A DNA stretch of 64,000 nt from Lentisphaera profundi (GTDB lineage: Bacteria; Verrucomicrobiota; Lentisphaeria; Lentisphaerales; Lentisphaeraceae): positions 1,674,001 to 1,738,000 of the forward strand of contig NZ_CP117812.1 in assembly GCF_028728065.1 (NCBI RefSeq). The letters run 5' to 3'. Shown one piece after another: positions 26,922-37,671 of this stretch. The notes beneath the pieces are model-generated. The model ran no database searches and was not told the DNA's origin. It worked only from the letters and a program-made list of their open reading frames with translations. Numbering within the stretch: position 1 is the stretch's first letter; each line of letters starts with the position of its first letter. The translations under genes and the position numbers were made by a program.

Positions 26922-28325
26922 TCAGCGAAAGGCCTTTTCATTTTTAGGCAGCCACTTTTTGTGTTGCTCTTTTATGGCCTTGTATTCCGGATTACTCGCG
27001 AGGTTTTCGTGCTCCCAAGGATCTTTACTGTGATCGTAGAGCTCTTCTGTCCCATCCTTGTAGCGAATATAACGCCAGCGATCCGAACGAATGGCGTGAT
27101 TTCCCGGGTTTTGCGTCATCAGTGCTGGACGCTTCCAATTCATCTGCGGGTTTTTCAAGAGAGGCACCAGGCTCTGTCCATCGAGTTCTACTTTTACAGG
27201 TAAGTTAGCCAGTTCGTTCAGAGTCGGAAATATATCCACTAAGCTGACTGGACGATCACAGCGCGTACCAGGTTTGGTAATTCCCGGGGCGACAATGATA
27301 AAGGGAACGTGGTTGGCTTTTTCCCACAGGGTGAATTTTACTGTCGCTGATTTGTCACCGAGGTGATATCCATGATCTGACCACAGGATAATGATGGTAT
27401 TTTCAGCACGGCCAGTTTTATCGAGCTGATCGAGCAAACGACCGACCATTTCATCTGAATAATCACTGGCAGCTTGGTAGGCTTGGACCATTTTTTTGAG
27501 ACTACCTGGATGCTCGGGGGCTTTCTTTGAGGCATTATCCCAGATAAAGCCTTCGGTACGAGACATATTTCTCCCAATCGGCGGGACATCATTCAAGTCA
27601 TTTCTGGGCATGGGAGGCAGGCGTAATTGATCAAGTGGATAACGCGCGAAACTGGCTGGTGGGGCCCAGAACGGTAAGTGCGGGCGAAAGATTCCTGCCG
27701 CTAAAAAAAGCGACTTATCTTTGGGGTATTCGGCCATCACTTTATTGATGTAGTTTACGGTATATTCATCTGTCTGTTTATCGACATCGTGAACGCCCCA
27801 GTCCCAGCCATAATGAGCTAAGGCACCGATTTTCTTATCGCCACGGCGGTAGCCATTGTAATTATGTTTTGGTTTATTGGCGTGTAGTTGCAGAGGAAAG
27901 AACTTTTCAAATGAAGGTTTGTCTTTACGATCGACACCAGTGCCACCGTGGTGAAATATTTTACCGGCTCCAATGGTCGCATAGTCATTTTCTTTGAAAT
28001 GTTGTGGCAGTGTTACTACATTCGGCAATAAGCTTTTCCAGGCATTGCCATTGCTGTAAACCCCGGAGGTACTTGGCCGCAAGCCCGTAAGAATAGAAAC
28101 CCGTGAGGGGTTACAGGCCGGAGTCGTACAATAAGCACGAGTGAAGAAGCAACCTCGTGCAGCAAGCCGTTTTAAGTTCGGCGTTTTAATCGGGTTATTA
28201 TCATCGAAGAGTGTTGTCCAGTCATTCATATCGTCAATGGCAATAAACAGCACATTCGGTTTTTTAGCCGCGTGAATGGACATGACGAAGCCCATTAGAA
28301 TGCATAATGTTATTAAATTTTTCAT
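26922..28325 (-). CDS. Secreted S1 sulfatase, iduronate-2-sulfatase-like subgroup
   Basis: The 467-residue protein has a signal peptide (LITLCILMGFVMSIHAA) and AAGGA eight bases before its ATG. The formylglycine motif is CNPSR in TTPACNPSRVSILTGLRPS. Metal-binding residues are recognisable in AIDDMNDW and SDHGYHLGD, and the DHGYHLG form is typical of the iduronate/choline sulfatase-like subgroup. It should hydrolyse sulfate esters of a sugar in the periplasm or outside, after activation by a formylglycine-generating or anaerobic sulfatase-maturating enzyme encoded elsewhere. It follows the GH32 group on the minus strand. Confidence 0.93.
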   Translation of the reverse strand: MKNLITLCILMGFVMSIHAAKKPNVLFIAIDDMNDWTTLFDDNNPIKTPNLKRLAARGCFFTRAYCTTPACNPSRVSILTGLRPSTSGVYSNGNAWKSLLPNVVTLPQHFKENDYATIGAGKIFHHGGTGVDRKDKPSFEKFFPLQLHANKPKHNYNGYRRGDKKIGALAHYGWDWGVHDVDKQTDEYTVNYINKVMAEYPKDKSLFLAAGIFRPHLPFWAPPASFARYPLDQLRLPPMPRNDLNDVPPIGRNMSRTEGFIWDNASKKAPEHPGSLKKMVQAYQAASDYSDEMVGRLLDQLDKTGRAENTIIILWSDHGYHLGDKSATVKFTLWEKANHVPFIIVAPGITKPGTRCDRPVSLVDIFPTLNELANLPVKVELDGQSLVPLLKNPQMNWKRPALMTQNPGNHAIRSDRWRYIRYKDGTEELYDHSKDPWEHENLASNPEYKAIKEQHKKWLPKNEKAFR

Positions 28326-28443
28326 TTATTATTCCTTAATTTATTTAAATGATTTTTCAATTCATATATATGTAGAATTTTTCTCGCTATTGCTCATCCC
28401 ACCTTAATCTATTACGCTAAGCCAAGTTCAAATCCAAGGCGTA

Positions 28444-30236
28444 TTAACGACCTGAAATTGACTTCAGTTCATAAACATTTAGGGACTCAATCCCCACTTC
28501 ACCATCTTCAACATGGATTTTAATATCATTTAGAGCGGCACCTTGATCGGTGCGATTATGAATGAAATAAACCGCACCATTTTCGGCAAAAGTTTCGAGG
28601 GTTGCACTGTCGATATAAATACGTAGGTCGAGCTTACCATCCTCTTTATCATAGGAACTTATTCCACTATATTTACCCTTTGCTCCGTGAAATTTATTTT
28701 TAGCAAGATCGCAGAGAATCTTAGTTTGACCTACTTGAAGGTAAATCGCAGATGGTTTACGTCCCAGTGGGTAATCCAGAGTCATTTCAAGCTCTATGAG
28801 TTTTGCTGATTTATCAAAAGTTAGTGTATTTTCACCAAGCAATAGAGCTTTGTCTTCTATTGTTAATATTTTTTTGTCACGTAGGACCTTCAGTTCATCG
28901 ACAGGGTTTGCATAAGAGCGGACGCCATCCTTGCTCGTGCGTAGAGAAATTTCAAGTGGTAGAGTAAAGCCCTGATTAAATGGCGCTTGGGGATCCGCTG
29001 GTTTAAAACGTGCCCAGACCATCATGATCGCTCGTCCATTCGGTGCGTTACTAAAACATTGCGCAGCCTTCAAGTCCCCCCGATTCCTCGTCGAACACCC
29101 GTAAACTCAGATGTGAATTTTTTGCCATCAAAGCTTCCTATTTGATAACTGGGTGTTGCATCAAATAGAATCCATTTTTTATTATGGGGGTTCCCATCTA
29201 CAGGTAATTCTACAAACTCGGGACACTCATGAAAGACCTGATCAGAAAAGCTAGTAAAAGTCCAATTCTTCAAATCCTTACTTATGTAGAATGCCATTTT
29301 ACCAAGTTTGGGGTTTTTGCACTGACGATAGGTGACTAAACACCAATGCTGTCCGGGTTCATACCAAAATGGCTTAGGATCACGGCCATGATGTGATATC
29401 AGTGGATTAGCTTCCTTAAGCAGAGAATAAGTTAAGCCGCTATCAGTTGAATAAGCAAGTGACTCGCCAACAAGCTGGCCAGCGCCTCCTTCATCTTTAG
29501 TGGGGTCACCGCCCTTGGTATCTGTTATCATGGCAATAATTGTTTTGGTAGAACCCACTTGCTTACCAAGAGTATTATTGTGATCGACGCATGCGCCTCC
29601 AGAAAACGCCTGCCCTATTACCATGGATTGATGCACTTTATCCACAGGCTTGCCCTTCAAGTCCTTTGCTCCAATACGTATCATGTGTGGTCGTTCTTCC
29701 CAATGCACGAGATCCTTGCTCACCGCATGACCCCAGTACATATTACCCCAATTAAGACCTACGGGATTCGACTGCCACGAAACATGATATAAGCCATCGG
29801 CATAGACCATTCCGTTGGGATCATTATTCCATCCAATTTTTTGGCTTAAATGAAATTGTGGTCGTCCTTTTTCTGAATAAAGTGGGATAAAAGTTTTAAT
29901 CTTATCTGAAGTCTCAAATAATGGCAAGGCAGCCATATTATCTGGATGTCCAGTGACATTACGAATGATAGCCGTCTTACCGACATATTCACTCATATCC
30001 AAAGAACCCCAAAGCCAGATATCTTCAAGTTTGCTAGTCATGCCAAGAGTAAAACTATGAACTTTAAGGCCTTCAACTTCGATTTCTATTAGATTCCCCC
30101 AGCCCTTGTATTGCTTGGGCTTAGCAACTGGCACGCTCAAGTATTTCCCAGTTATCTTAATTTCTCGACTTTGAGCGGGTTTCGCGCTCAATGTTTGAGC
30201 TGTAAATAAATAGACAAATATAAGAGAAAGCATCAT
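28444..30236 (-). CDS. GH32 fructan hydrolase, frame broken at a G6 run
   Basis: Two frames together make one GH32 enzyme. The first (start preferably at 30236, signal MLSLIFVYLFTAQTLSA; the frame is open further to 30389) has an N-terminal domain beginning REIKITGKYL, WNNDPNG, HHGRDPKPF and FHECPEFVELP, so all three catalytic acids are present. It stops at 29070 after ATC GGG GGG ACT TGA. The second frame continues without loss (LKAAQCFSNAPNGRAIMMVW) through the C-terminal beta-sandwich to 28444. One extra G in the run of six restores a protein of about 597 residues. Either a sequencing undercall or real slippage explains this. Confidence 0.88.
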
Positions 30237-30364
30237 TTTTAAAATCAAGCTTCTTAAATCCTTAATCTTTACAACTAAGTGCTGAACTGAACTAGAGTCT
30301 CGCTCAATTGAACTCAAATATGTCGTCGCCGAGATCTCATCATTAAACATTTGTATACGCTTGC

Positions 30365-32547
30365 TCATTCTTCCACCTTTGACGTCCAAATTGATTTCAT
30401 GGGATAGATTTCTAGATGGTTGATGGACACACCACTGCCACTGGGGGCATCGACACTAATGGTCATTTTACCCAATACATTTCCCGAGAGGTTCCTTCGT
30501 TGTTCCATGTGATAGGCGTAGCCATCTGCCATGAACACTTCTAGGCTTGGACGGTCGACTAATATACGCACCGTGACTTTCCCGTCGGTCATCGGCGCGG
30601 GGAATTTTCCAAAGCGTTCTTTGGCGAAATCATAGGTGAGGGCCAGTTTATCCATTTTAATGGTTGCTGTTTTCGGCTTGCCTTTCTTTTCGATGGTGAA
30701 AGAGATGTCGTATAACTCCCCGGGTAACTCCTTGGTGAAGGTAGAATTGCCGGCATTCAGTAGGATTCCAGTTTCCTCGACCTCGGCAGCTTTGCGCAGG
30801 GTCGCCACTTCCTCAATCGGATTGGCAAAGAGATGTACGTCGCCATCCGTCAGCGTCTTCAGAGTTAAATTCATCGGAATGGTAAAGCCTTGGTTGAACG
30901 GCATGCCTTCGGTGACAATTCCAGCCCAGCCAATGTAAGCCGCGCGACCATCAGGCGAATTGCTAAAGCACTGCCCTGCATAGCAGCTACGGGGGATCAT
31001 CGTTACCTTTTCTCTTTGTGGTCCGAAACGAACTGTCCTTCGTCGAACTCACCGACGAAGTATTCGCTACTCGCCTCCATCATGACCCACTTCTTATTGC
31101 GCGCATCGCCGTCGACCGGCAGTTCGAAAAACTCCGGGCATTCGTGCACGTCGAGTATGTTTTGAGTCAAGGTCCAGTTCTTCAAATCCTTGCTGGTATG
31201 CACCGGAAAATGACGCCCGTGTTTTTTGCCTTTGTCATCCGTCACACTCACTGCGACCCACTGTTTAGAGGGTTCATGGTAAACAACTTTCGCATCGCGG
31301 CCAGTGATTCCCATCGGATACTTTTCCATCCATCGCTGGAAGTTCAGGCCATCGTGCGAATAGAAAATGGAGACGCCCGCATTCATATCGGAATTGAAAA
31401 GCAGCATGGTCTTCTTATCCCCAATATTCAGACCCATCGCATTGTTATGATCCACATTACCGCCACCGGAAAAGCAGGCTCCGGTCGCCATGGCAGGATG
31501 ACGTACCCCCAGAGGCACTCCCTTACCCGCTCCACTGCGCAGGGCGCGCTTATGCTCAGTCCAATTCACCATATCAGGACTTGAAGCATGGCCCCAATAC
31601 ATATTCCCCCAGCCCGTGCCGACGGGATTACACTGCCAAAACAAATGGTAGCGGCCTTCGTAATACACCATGCCGTTGGGATCATTATTCCAGCCCTTGA
31701 GCTGTGAAAAATGGAACTGAGGACGGTACTTCTCATCATAGGCAGGCAACAGTGACCGCGGCTCATCGGCACATTCCAACATCTTCACGGTATCGCTGCC
31801 GAGTTTGGCCGCAAGCGTCACTTTCACGCTTCGACCCTTCACATCACTCAGGTCCAAATAGCTCCACAATGCAATATCGTTCTCATTGGCGGCTAAGCTC
31901 ACCGTGATGGTATGCAGAAGGATGTCTTTATCATCAAAAATCTCGAGTCTTCGAGCAGTGCCACCCTTGGCACAGGGAATCAGGATGAGATTCTTTGTGA
32001 CATCCAGGGTAATCTCTTCGTCTTCGTAACCTACTTTTGTATCGCTCTGCATCAGATGGTCGACGGCAAGATATCCCCACCATCCCTTGGCATCATCAAA
32101 AATTACCACCTGAGCTTTTTTACCCTTATAGTCTTTGACTTCAATGCTTACATCATCAAGAAAGTTTCCTTTAGTTGAGTTGGCGCGTCCTACCTCCTTA
32201 CCGGCCACCATCACTTTCACACCTAAACGTCTTTTGTCATAACCACCGGCGATAAGCATATTGATGTAATCGCGCTCAATGATGAATTCCGGACTTGTTA
32301 GTGTACCAATTGGTTTAGTATTTACTCCATCACCAGTTGCCACAAAGCCCTTGCCTTTAAACCCGCTAAACCTGGAGAAGATTTTAGCTGTTTTGTCGGT
32401 CGGTTTATCACCAAACGCATCTCCCTCCACCTTCCACTCACCGTAATTACCGTCATCAAAATTCATTATCGGTATATCTTCGACTGCTTGAACAATGTTC
32501 GTAATAGACATTATCACGAAGGCTAGTGTAAATAAAATTGTTCTCAT
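30365..32547 (-). CDS. GH32 fructan hydrolase with N-terminal module, frame broken at an A4 run
   Basis: The upstream frame (31003-32547) encodes a signal peptide, an N-terminal module of about 200 residues (FDDGNYGEWKVEGDAFG, GGYDKRRLGVKVMVAGKEVG) and most of the propeller: GWNNDPNG and VHECPEFFELP are intact, but the RDP motif reads GRDAK. It ends VSDHKEKR. The downstream frame (30365 to about 31010) resumes at once with SCYAGQCFSNSPDGRAAYIGW and the beta-sandwich. One extra A in GAGAAAAGG would join them into about 727 residues. A similar N-terminal module is found in the GH32 at 58092-60191. It lies between a sulfatase and another GH32 in the same orientation. Confidence 0.87.
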
Positions 32548-32599
32548 ATTTTCTCTCAGTTATTGTATATTATATATAGCTTTCACACTTTGCTGCCTA

Positions 32600-34336
32600 T
32601 TATTTTCTCGTGATTTTTACGTACATGGCTCCGCAAAGTATTTCACCGTCTTTATCTAATAAGTTTGCAGTCAACTTAGTTTTTCCAGCTTTTAGCTTAA
32701 GGGTAAATTTAGCAACTGTATCTTCCGGTTTTGTGGCGATCGTTTTATTAAAATCAGCAAGCTTTAATTGTGCTTGAGTAATTGGCCGTGCAGATTTTTT
32801 CTCCCAGCCCTTGGGTCCTTGCGCTTCTATAAATGTTTTTTGCGACTCTTCCGGCCAGCGACGCAGTTCTATTTCATATTCACCATCGCGATCCACAATC
32901 AGATCCCAATAACCTTTTGCTTTTGCGACAAACAGTCCACCAGAATTATCACAGTATCCGCCAATCCAGTCGCTGGCATAAAGCGTAAGCGGATTTTGAT
33001 AGTCGGTTCCGACAATAGCGTAACGTTCCTTATCCCACAGTGGCTTAGTTCGTTCATACCAGCTATCGTAATGTGCCGTAAGTTGTTGAGCTATTTCCGG
33101 AAACTGACTGTATACATTTTTATCCTGGTGCGGATCTTTGCTGACATCATACAATTTATTATTCATCAGGCGCCATTTATCCTTCATAATCACAGTCTGA
33201 TTCCACTTTTGACATTTTTCACCAAACTGGGTAACAGTTATACGGTCTGCCAATCTTGTCTCATCACCTTTAAGGAGCTTTGCAAGGCTTGTCCCGTCCA
33301 ACTTTGACACATCACCTTTAAGGCCACAAAGATCAACAAGAGTGGGGAGTAAATCCTGCACAATGGTAAGCTCTGAGATCTCCTTGCCATGCTGGAGTTC
33401 ACCATCGATCCAGCGGACAAATAATGGTACGCGATGCCCACCTTCATATAAACTACCTTTCTTATCTTTCATCCCTGCATTAAAGATTTCGTACGCAGCT
33501 TTATTCTGCGTTCCGTTATCTGATAAATAAATAAGGATGGTGTTATCGCGCAATCCACTCTTTTTGAGAAATGCTTCGAGACGACCGAGATTCTCGTCAA
33601 TATTGGCAATCATACCGTAAAACTGATCCGGCATCTTCTTCCCTTTAAAGTTTCCTTTGTAAGGAGCTGAAAATTTGTCTGGTGAAATATCGGGAACATG
33701 TGGCGTATTTGTCGGGAGATACACAAAAAATGGTTTATTACTATCTTTGCATTTCTTCATCCATTTCATAGCTTCGTCAAAGAATATATCGGTTACGTAG
33801 CCCTTGTACTTAGTGTCAACACCATTGAGCATAAGCATCGGGTTGAAGTAGCTATTCTGCCAATAGTCCGCCAGAGATGTTATTCCCCAGGCACGAAAAG
33901 AGAGCACTTCTTGAAAACCCCTAAAGCGTGGTCGGTGCGGGTAGGCATCGCCAAGGTGCCACTTACCGAACATGCCGGTGGCATACCCAGATTCTGCAAA
34001 ATACTGTGGCATCATCTTAATATCGCGGCGAACAATCGAACGCCCCTGACACACACGGGTGGCGCCATTGCGCATGGCATCCATCCCTGTCATAAGCGAT
34101 CCACGGGTCGGCGTGCACTTAGGAGCTACGTGGAAATCGCTAAAACGAGCCGATTCGCTTCTCAACTGATCCATGACCGGTGTTTTAAGAACCGGATTGC
34201 CATGGGCTGATATGTCACCATAGCCCTGATCATCGGTTAGAATAACAATAACATTCGGCTTGTCTTGAGCCCATGTCTTTGTTGTAGCTATTATGGAGAG
34301 TACTCCTATAACGATAATTGTAAAAAAATTCTTCAT
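32600..34336 (-). CDS. Secreted S1 sulfatase with C-terminal beta-sandwich (paralogue of 37672-39414)
   Basis: The 578-residue protein has a signal peptide ending KTWA and the motif CTPTR in VAPKCTPTRGSLMTG, a less common version of the formylglycine site. Other sulfatase landmarks are DDQGYGDISAHGNP, GKWHLGDAYPH, YLSDNGTQ and the KGSLYEGGHRVPLFVRW loop. The last about 110 residues (LYASDWIGGYC to the end) form an extra beta-rich domain. Its paralogue at 37.7-39.4 kb is about equally long, and the two share almost identical signal peptides and promoter DNA, so they arose by duplication. It precedes the A4-frameshifted GH32 by 52 bases and is probably co-transcribed with it. Confidence 0.94.
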   Translation of the reverse strand: MKNFFTIIVIGVLSIIATTKTWAQDKPNVIVILTDDQGYGDISAHGNPVLKTPVMDQLRSESARFSDFHVAPKCTPTRGSLMTGMDAMRNGATRVCQGRSIVRRDIKMMPQYFAESGYATGMFGKWHLGDAYPHRPRFRGFQEVLSFRAWGITSLADYWQNSYFNPMLMLNGVDTKYKGYVTDIFFDEAMKWMKKCKDSNKPFFVYLPTNTPHVPDISPDKFSAPYKGNFKGKKMPDQFYGMIANIDENLGRLEAFLKKSGLRDNTILIYLSDNGTQNKAAYEIFNAGMKDKKGSLYEGGHRVPLFVRWIDGELQHGKEISELTIVQDLLPTLVDLCGLKGDVSKLDGTSLAKLLKGDETRLADRITVTQFGEKCQKWNQTVIMKDKWRLMNNKLYDVSKDPHQDKNVYSQFPEIAQQLTAHYDSWYERTKPLWDKERYAIVGTDYQNPLTLYASDWIGGYCDNSGGLFVAKAKGYWDLIVDRDGEYEIELRRWPEESQKTFIEAQGPKGWEKKSARPITQAQLKLADFNKTIATKPEDTVAKFTLKLKAGKTKLTANLLDKDGEILCGAMYVKITRK

Positions 34337-34465
34337 TTCTAACTCCTTCTAAGTTTTATACATGGACTGTGATTAAGTTCCATATATTGATTATTTGCTT
34401 ATCTTCTATTGAGTTTATACAAGTAATTTGATTGAAGTGGACGTCATGATGAAAAAGAACTGAAA
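34337..34465 (-). promoter_or_regulatory. Conserved promoter region of the CTPTR sulfatase, copy A (copy B at 39415-39541)
   Basis: The roughly 125 bases upstream of two paralogous sulfatases are nearly identical, which is unusual for non-coding DNA when the coding parts have diverged clearly. On the minus strand a TG-extended TATAAA box (CTTGTATAAAC) is the best -10 candidate. The palindrome GACGTC lies further upstream in the block. Shared regulation or a recent gene conversion are both possible. Confidence 0.55.
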
Positions 34466-34576
34466 TTTTTTAGTGGTTTACATCCGGTTAGTTCTTCTGC
34501 AAGAAGTCGCAAATTGAGCATCACATCATAGCCAGTGCTGCCACTTGTATTACTGTATTTTCATCAAATGCGACTA

Positions 34577-35896
34577 CTACTTCGACTTTTTGATTTTTTG
34601 ATATAGTTTTTTAAGTTCAGAAAGTACTTCCGGGTATTGTTTTGCGAGATTATTCTTCTCACCAAGATCTGTTTCTAAATTGAATAGCCTGTCGGTTTTT
34701 GCCGAGCCTGTTTCCTCTGCATAAGTCGAGGACTTCATTTCAGCGTCAAGAAACTTCCATTTCCCTTTACGAACACCCGCACCATCAAAATAAAAGTCAT
34801 CGCGTCCTTTTTCACTTTTACCCAAAAGAAGTTCTGTCTGATCTATACCATCTATTGTGCGGTCTGTTGGCACGCTTGCTCCTGAAAATTTGGCAAAGGT
34901 CGGCAGGAAATCAATAGTAGCAAAAATCGCATCGGAACTTCGGTCTGCGGGAACCTTGCCAGGCCAGCGCACGATGCAGGGCAAGCGATAGCCACCTTCA
35001 TATGGTGAACCTTTGCCGTTTCTCAGAGGTCCGGATTCACCCCAGAAAATAGATTCTTTCGGGTGACCTTTTTTCTTTTCATAATACTCAGGCTGATTCC
35101 ACGGACCATTATCCGATGTGTAGATAACTATTGTGTTCTCGCGCAGTCCCAATTCATCAAGCGTATCTAAAAGCCGTCCTGTTTCGTAGTCAAATTCTTC
35201 GACAACATCACCGTAGAGGCCACCGGCCGATTTGCCTTTAAATTTCGGAGATGCATCGATAATGGTATGCATCATGGTGTGTGCCAAATAAAAGATAAAG
35301 GGCTTATTTGGGTCGCGCTTATTTTTTAGATAATCTATGGTTTTGTCCGTATACCTACGAATCAGACTTCCCATATCTCTCGTCTCTCCATCTGGCTCAT
35401 TATTCAGGTGAAAAATACATCTGCCTCCGTCATTTGCTCCCAATGGCCCCCAATAATAATCGAAACCCTGGGCATTGGGCATACGGTCAATAATGGCCTT
35501 ACGGTTTGATACGTCCCATTTTCCCACACAGGCCGTTTGGTACCCGGCATCTTTCATTATTTCTGCAAAAGTCACCTCAGTTGCCGGCATGCTCCATCCT
35601 TTACTGCGTTTCGGGTAACGACCAGTTAGCAATGCCGAACGTGATGGCCCACATACTGCCTGGGCATAAAAGCTGGTGAATTTAGTGCCTTCTGTAGCCA
35701 GTTTATCCATTCTAGGAGTCTTGTTTTTTTTATTACCAAAACAGCCGAGATCGGCATAACCTTGATCATCGGTAAAGATAATCAGAATGTTTGGCCTAGC
35801 TTTTTTAGATTTTTTTGCTGATGTTTGGTCTGCTGCGAAGCTTCCTACGCAGCACATCACCACTAAGTAAATAAATGTAAAAATTGATCTATTCAC
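34577..35896 (-). CDS. Secreted S1 sulfatase (CGPSR)
   Basis: The 439-residue protein has a signal peptide (FIYLVVMCCVGSFAA), the metal site FTDDQGYADLGCFG and the formylglycine motif CGPSR in QAVCGPSRSALLTGRYP. Further conserved parts are GKWDVSNRKA (a GKWH variant), IVIYTSDNGPW, the KGSPYEGGYRLPCIVRWPG loop and the ELYxL-type end (RLFNLETDLGEKNNLAKQ). Its ATG overlaps the end of the upstream GH32 gene by 8 bases, so translation is coupled. It is the third gene of the operon sulfatase, GH32, sulfatase (39414 to 34577). Confidence 0.94.
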   Translation of the reverse strand: MNRSIFTFIYLVVMCCVGSFAADQTSAKKSKKARPNILIIFTDDQGYADLGCFGNKKNKTPRMDKLATEGTKFTSFYAQAVCGPSRSALLTGRYPKRSKGWSMPATEVTFAEIMKDAGYQTACVGKWDVSNRKAIIDRMPNAQGFDYYWGPLGANDGGRCIFHLNNEPDGETRDMGSLIRRYTDKTIDYLKNKRDPNKPFIFYLAHTMMHTIIDASPKFKGKSAGGLYGDVVEEFDYETGRLLDTLDELGLRENTIVIYTSDNGPWNQPEYYEKKKGHPKESIFWGESGPLRNGKGSPYEGGYRLPCIVRWPGKVPADRSSDAIFATIDFLPTFAKFSGASVPTDRTIDGIDQTELLLGKSEKGRDDFYFDGAGVRKGKWKFLDAEMKSSTYAEETGSAKTDRLFNLETDLGEKNNLAKQYPEVLSELKKLYQKIKKSK

Positions 35897-37661
35897 TTCT
35901 ATCTACTTCCTTTTGATTTGATTTCTTCCAGATCGACTTGAGTTTGTGCACCGTCATGGACTTAATAGTGGCGCTGCCGCCATTGACAGTCATGGAAATC
36001 TCTTTTACGGGCTCTCCTACTGTTTCAGCCGACCGTGGCAATATAAAATAAGCGCTGCCTTCTTCGGCGAAGATTTCAACTGAAGCTTCGTCGATGTAGA
36101 CGCGCAGTTCAAAGTTTCGGGGAGTCCCGTCAAGGGAAAAACCTGAACGTCCATGAGGCTTACCATTTTCAGGAATAAAACCACCACGCTTAAAGTTGTA
36201 TCTTAGCGGTACACCATCGAAAGAAAAAATGAGTTCTTCTGCTTGATCATCTGCTTTAATTGTTACATTGAATTCGACAAGCTTTTGTTTTGGGGATAGC
36301 ACTACCTTGTTCTCTGCTCCAGAGAGAGTTTTATTCTTCAGTGAACTTAACTCTTTATCGCGCAAGACTTCCAAGTCCTTAACCGGACTTGCAAATAATC
36401 TCTGCCCCCTTTGGCTTGTCCTCAAAGTCAATTCCAGTGGCAGGGTGAATCCCTGGTTGAAGGGAAGGTCTTTTCCAAGCTTAAGTGTTCTAACCCAACC
36501 GACATAGATGACGCGTCCGTCGGGAGCATGAGAGAAGCATTGTCCGGCATAACAACCGTGAATCGTATCCATCTTGCCCTTGCCTGTACTCTTAAATTCA
36601 CGACCGTTAAAATCTCCCACCATATAATTGGCATCTGCGCCCATAAGGACCCACTTCATTTTGTTCTTGTCACCATCGACAGGTAACTGAAAGAATTCCG
36701 GACACTCGTTGAATCCCTTTACAAAGCAGGTTTCTTCCCATTTTACTAAGTCTTTACTAACGAGGAACTGCATTCCACTATTTCTAGCACCTTCTTTAAT
36801 AGCAAAGACCACCATCACCCAACTCTTAGTTGGTTCATGCCAGATGATTTTGGGGTCCCGGCCGATCTTCTTGTGAGTATATACTGGGTTGTGCTCCCTC
36901 AAGAGTGTAAAGGTGCGACCTTTATCCGTTGAATAGGCAAGAGATTCTCCAAGTTTCGTGTCGGTGAACGCTGCGACGATAGTTTTTGTTTTACCTTTTT
37001 GTTTTCCAAGGGTGTTGTTATGGTCAACAAATGCACTACCTGAATAACAGGCCCCATCTGCCATTGACGCGTGGCGCTTCTCCACACCTTTGCCAAAGCC
37101 GCGCAGGGCTAACGGGAGTTCCTGCCAGTGAACCAGGTCTTTACTGACGGCATGCCCCCACATCTGATTGCCCATATTATTGCCCATCGGATTGGATTGC
37201 CACATGAGGTGGTACTCACCGTCATAGTAGACCATGCCATTGGTGTCGTTATTCCAGCCACGCATCTGGCTGAAGTGAATCTGTGGACGCCCCTTTTCTT
37301 GATACAAGGGCATGGTATTTTTAATCTCATCTGAGCTCATAAAGTGCTTAGAGTTTGGATGAGACACTTTTACTGTTTTGCCTTTATATTCACTTAGGTC
37401 TATATGTGCCCACCAGGCGATTTGGCCTTCCTTGGCTGCAGTCTTAGCTCCGCAAGAAAAAATCAAAACGTCATCGACACTGACCGTTAATTTCCCCGGT
37501 CGGATTTTTGCATCATGATTTGCTATAGGAATCAGCAGGTATTTGCCGGTAAGTTTGATCTCTCGATCTGCTGCGAAGGCACTAAAAGAGCTTAGGCATA
37601 TAATTGCCATGAAAATCGCAACTGATTTCACTTCCATTGGTTTCATAAAAAATAATTTCAC
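35889..37661 (-). CDS. Secreted GH32 hydrolase with WNNDTNG active-site variant
   Basis: Translation starts at a GTG (37661) with AGGAG 7-8 bases upstream, inside the stop region of the preceding sulfatase. The 590-residue protein has a signal peptide (VAIFMAIICLSSFSAFA), an N-terminal domain starting REIKLTGKYL as in the GH32 at 28-30 kb, then the catalytic propeller. GRDPKIIWHE and FNECPEFFQLP are normal. The nucleophile block is GWNNDTNGMVYYDG: the Asp is kept but the otherwise nearly invariant Pro is Thr. The C-terminal beta-sandwich is complete (FELRVYIDEASVEIFAEEGSAYF). It sits in the middle of a coupled sulfatase-GH32-sulfatase operon, the clearest sign that its substrate carries sulfate. 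Confidence 0.94.
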   Translation of the reverse strand: MKLFFMKPMEVKSVAIFMAIICLSSFSAFAADREIKLTGKYLLIPIANHDAKIRPGKLTVSVDDVLIFSCGAKTAAKEGQIAWWAHIDLSEYKGKTVKVSHPNSKHFMSSDEIKNTMPLYQEKGRPQIHFSQMRGWNNDTNGMVYYDGEYHLMWQSNPMGNNMGNQMWGHAVSKDLVHWQELPLALRGFGKGVEKRHASMADGACYSGSAFVDHNNTLGKQKGKTKTIVAAFTDTKLGESLAYSTDKGRTFTLLREHNPVYTHKKIGRDPKIIWHEPTKSWVMVVFAIKEGARNSGMQFLVSKDLVKWEETCFVKGFNECPEFFQLPVDGDKNKMKWVLMGADANYMVGDFNGREFKSTGKGKMDTIHGCYAGQCFSHAPDGRVIYVGWVRTLKLGKDLPFNQGFTLPLELTLRTSQRGQRLFASPVKDLEVLRDKELSSLKNKTLSGAENKVVLSPKQKLVEFNVTIKADDQAEELIFSFDGVPLRYNFKRGGFIPENGKPHGRSGFSLDGTPRNFELRVYIDEASVEIFAEEGSAYFILPRSAETVGEPVKEISMTVNGGSATIKSMTVHKLKSIWKKSNQKEVDRSE

Positions 37662-37671
37662 TAATAAACTC

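Noticed and set aside
29070-32547. The split GH32 frames as separate single-domain proteins (propeller and sandwich)
   Set aside because: The downstream frames have no signal peptide or good ribosome site and continue the upstream frames without a missing residue, so a base shift is the better explanation.
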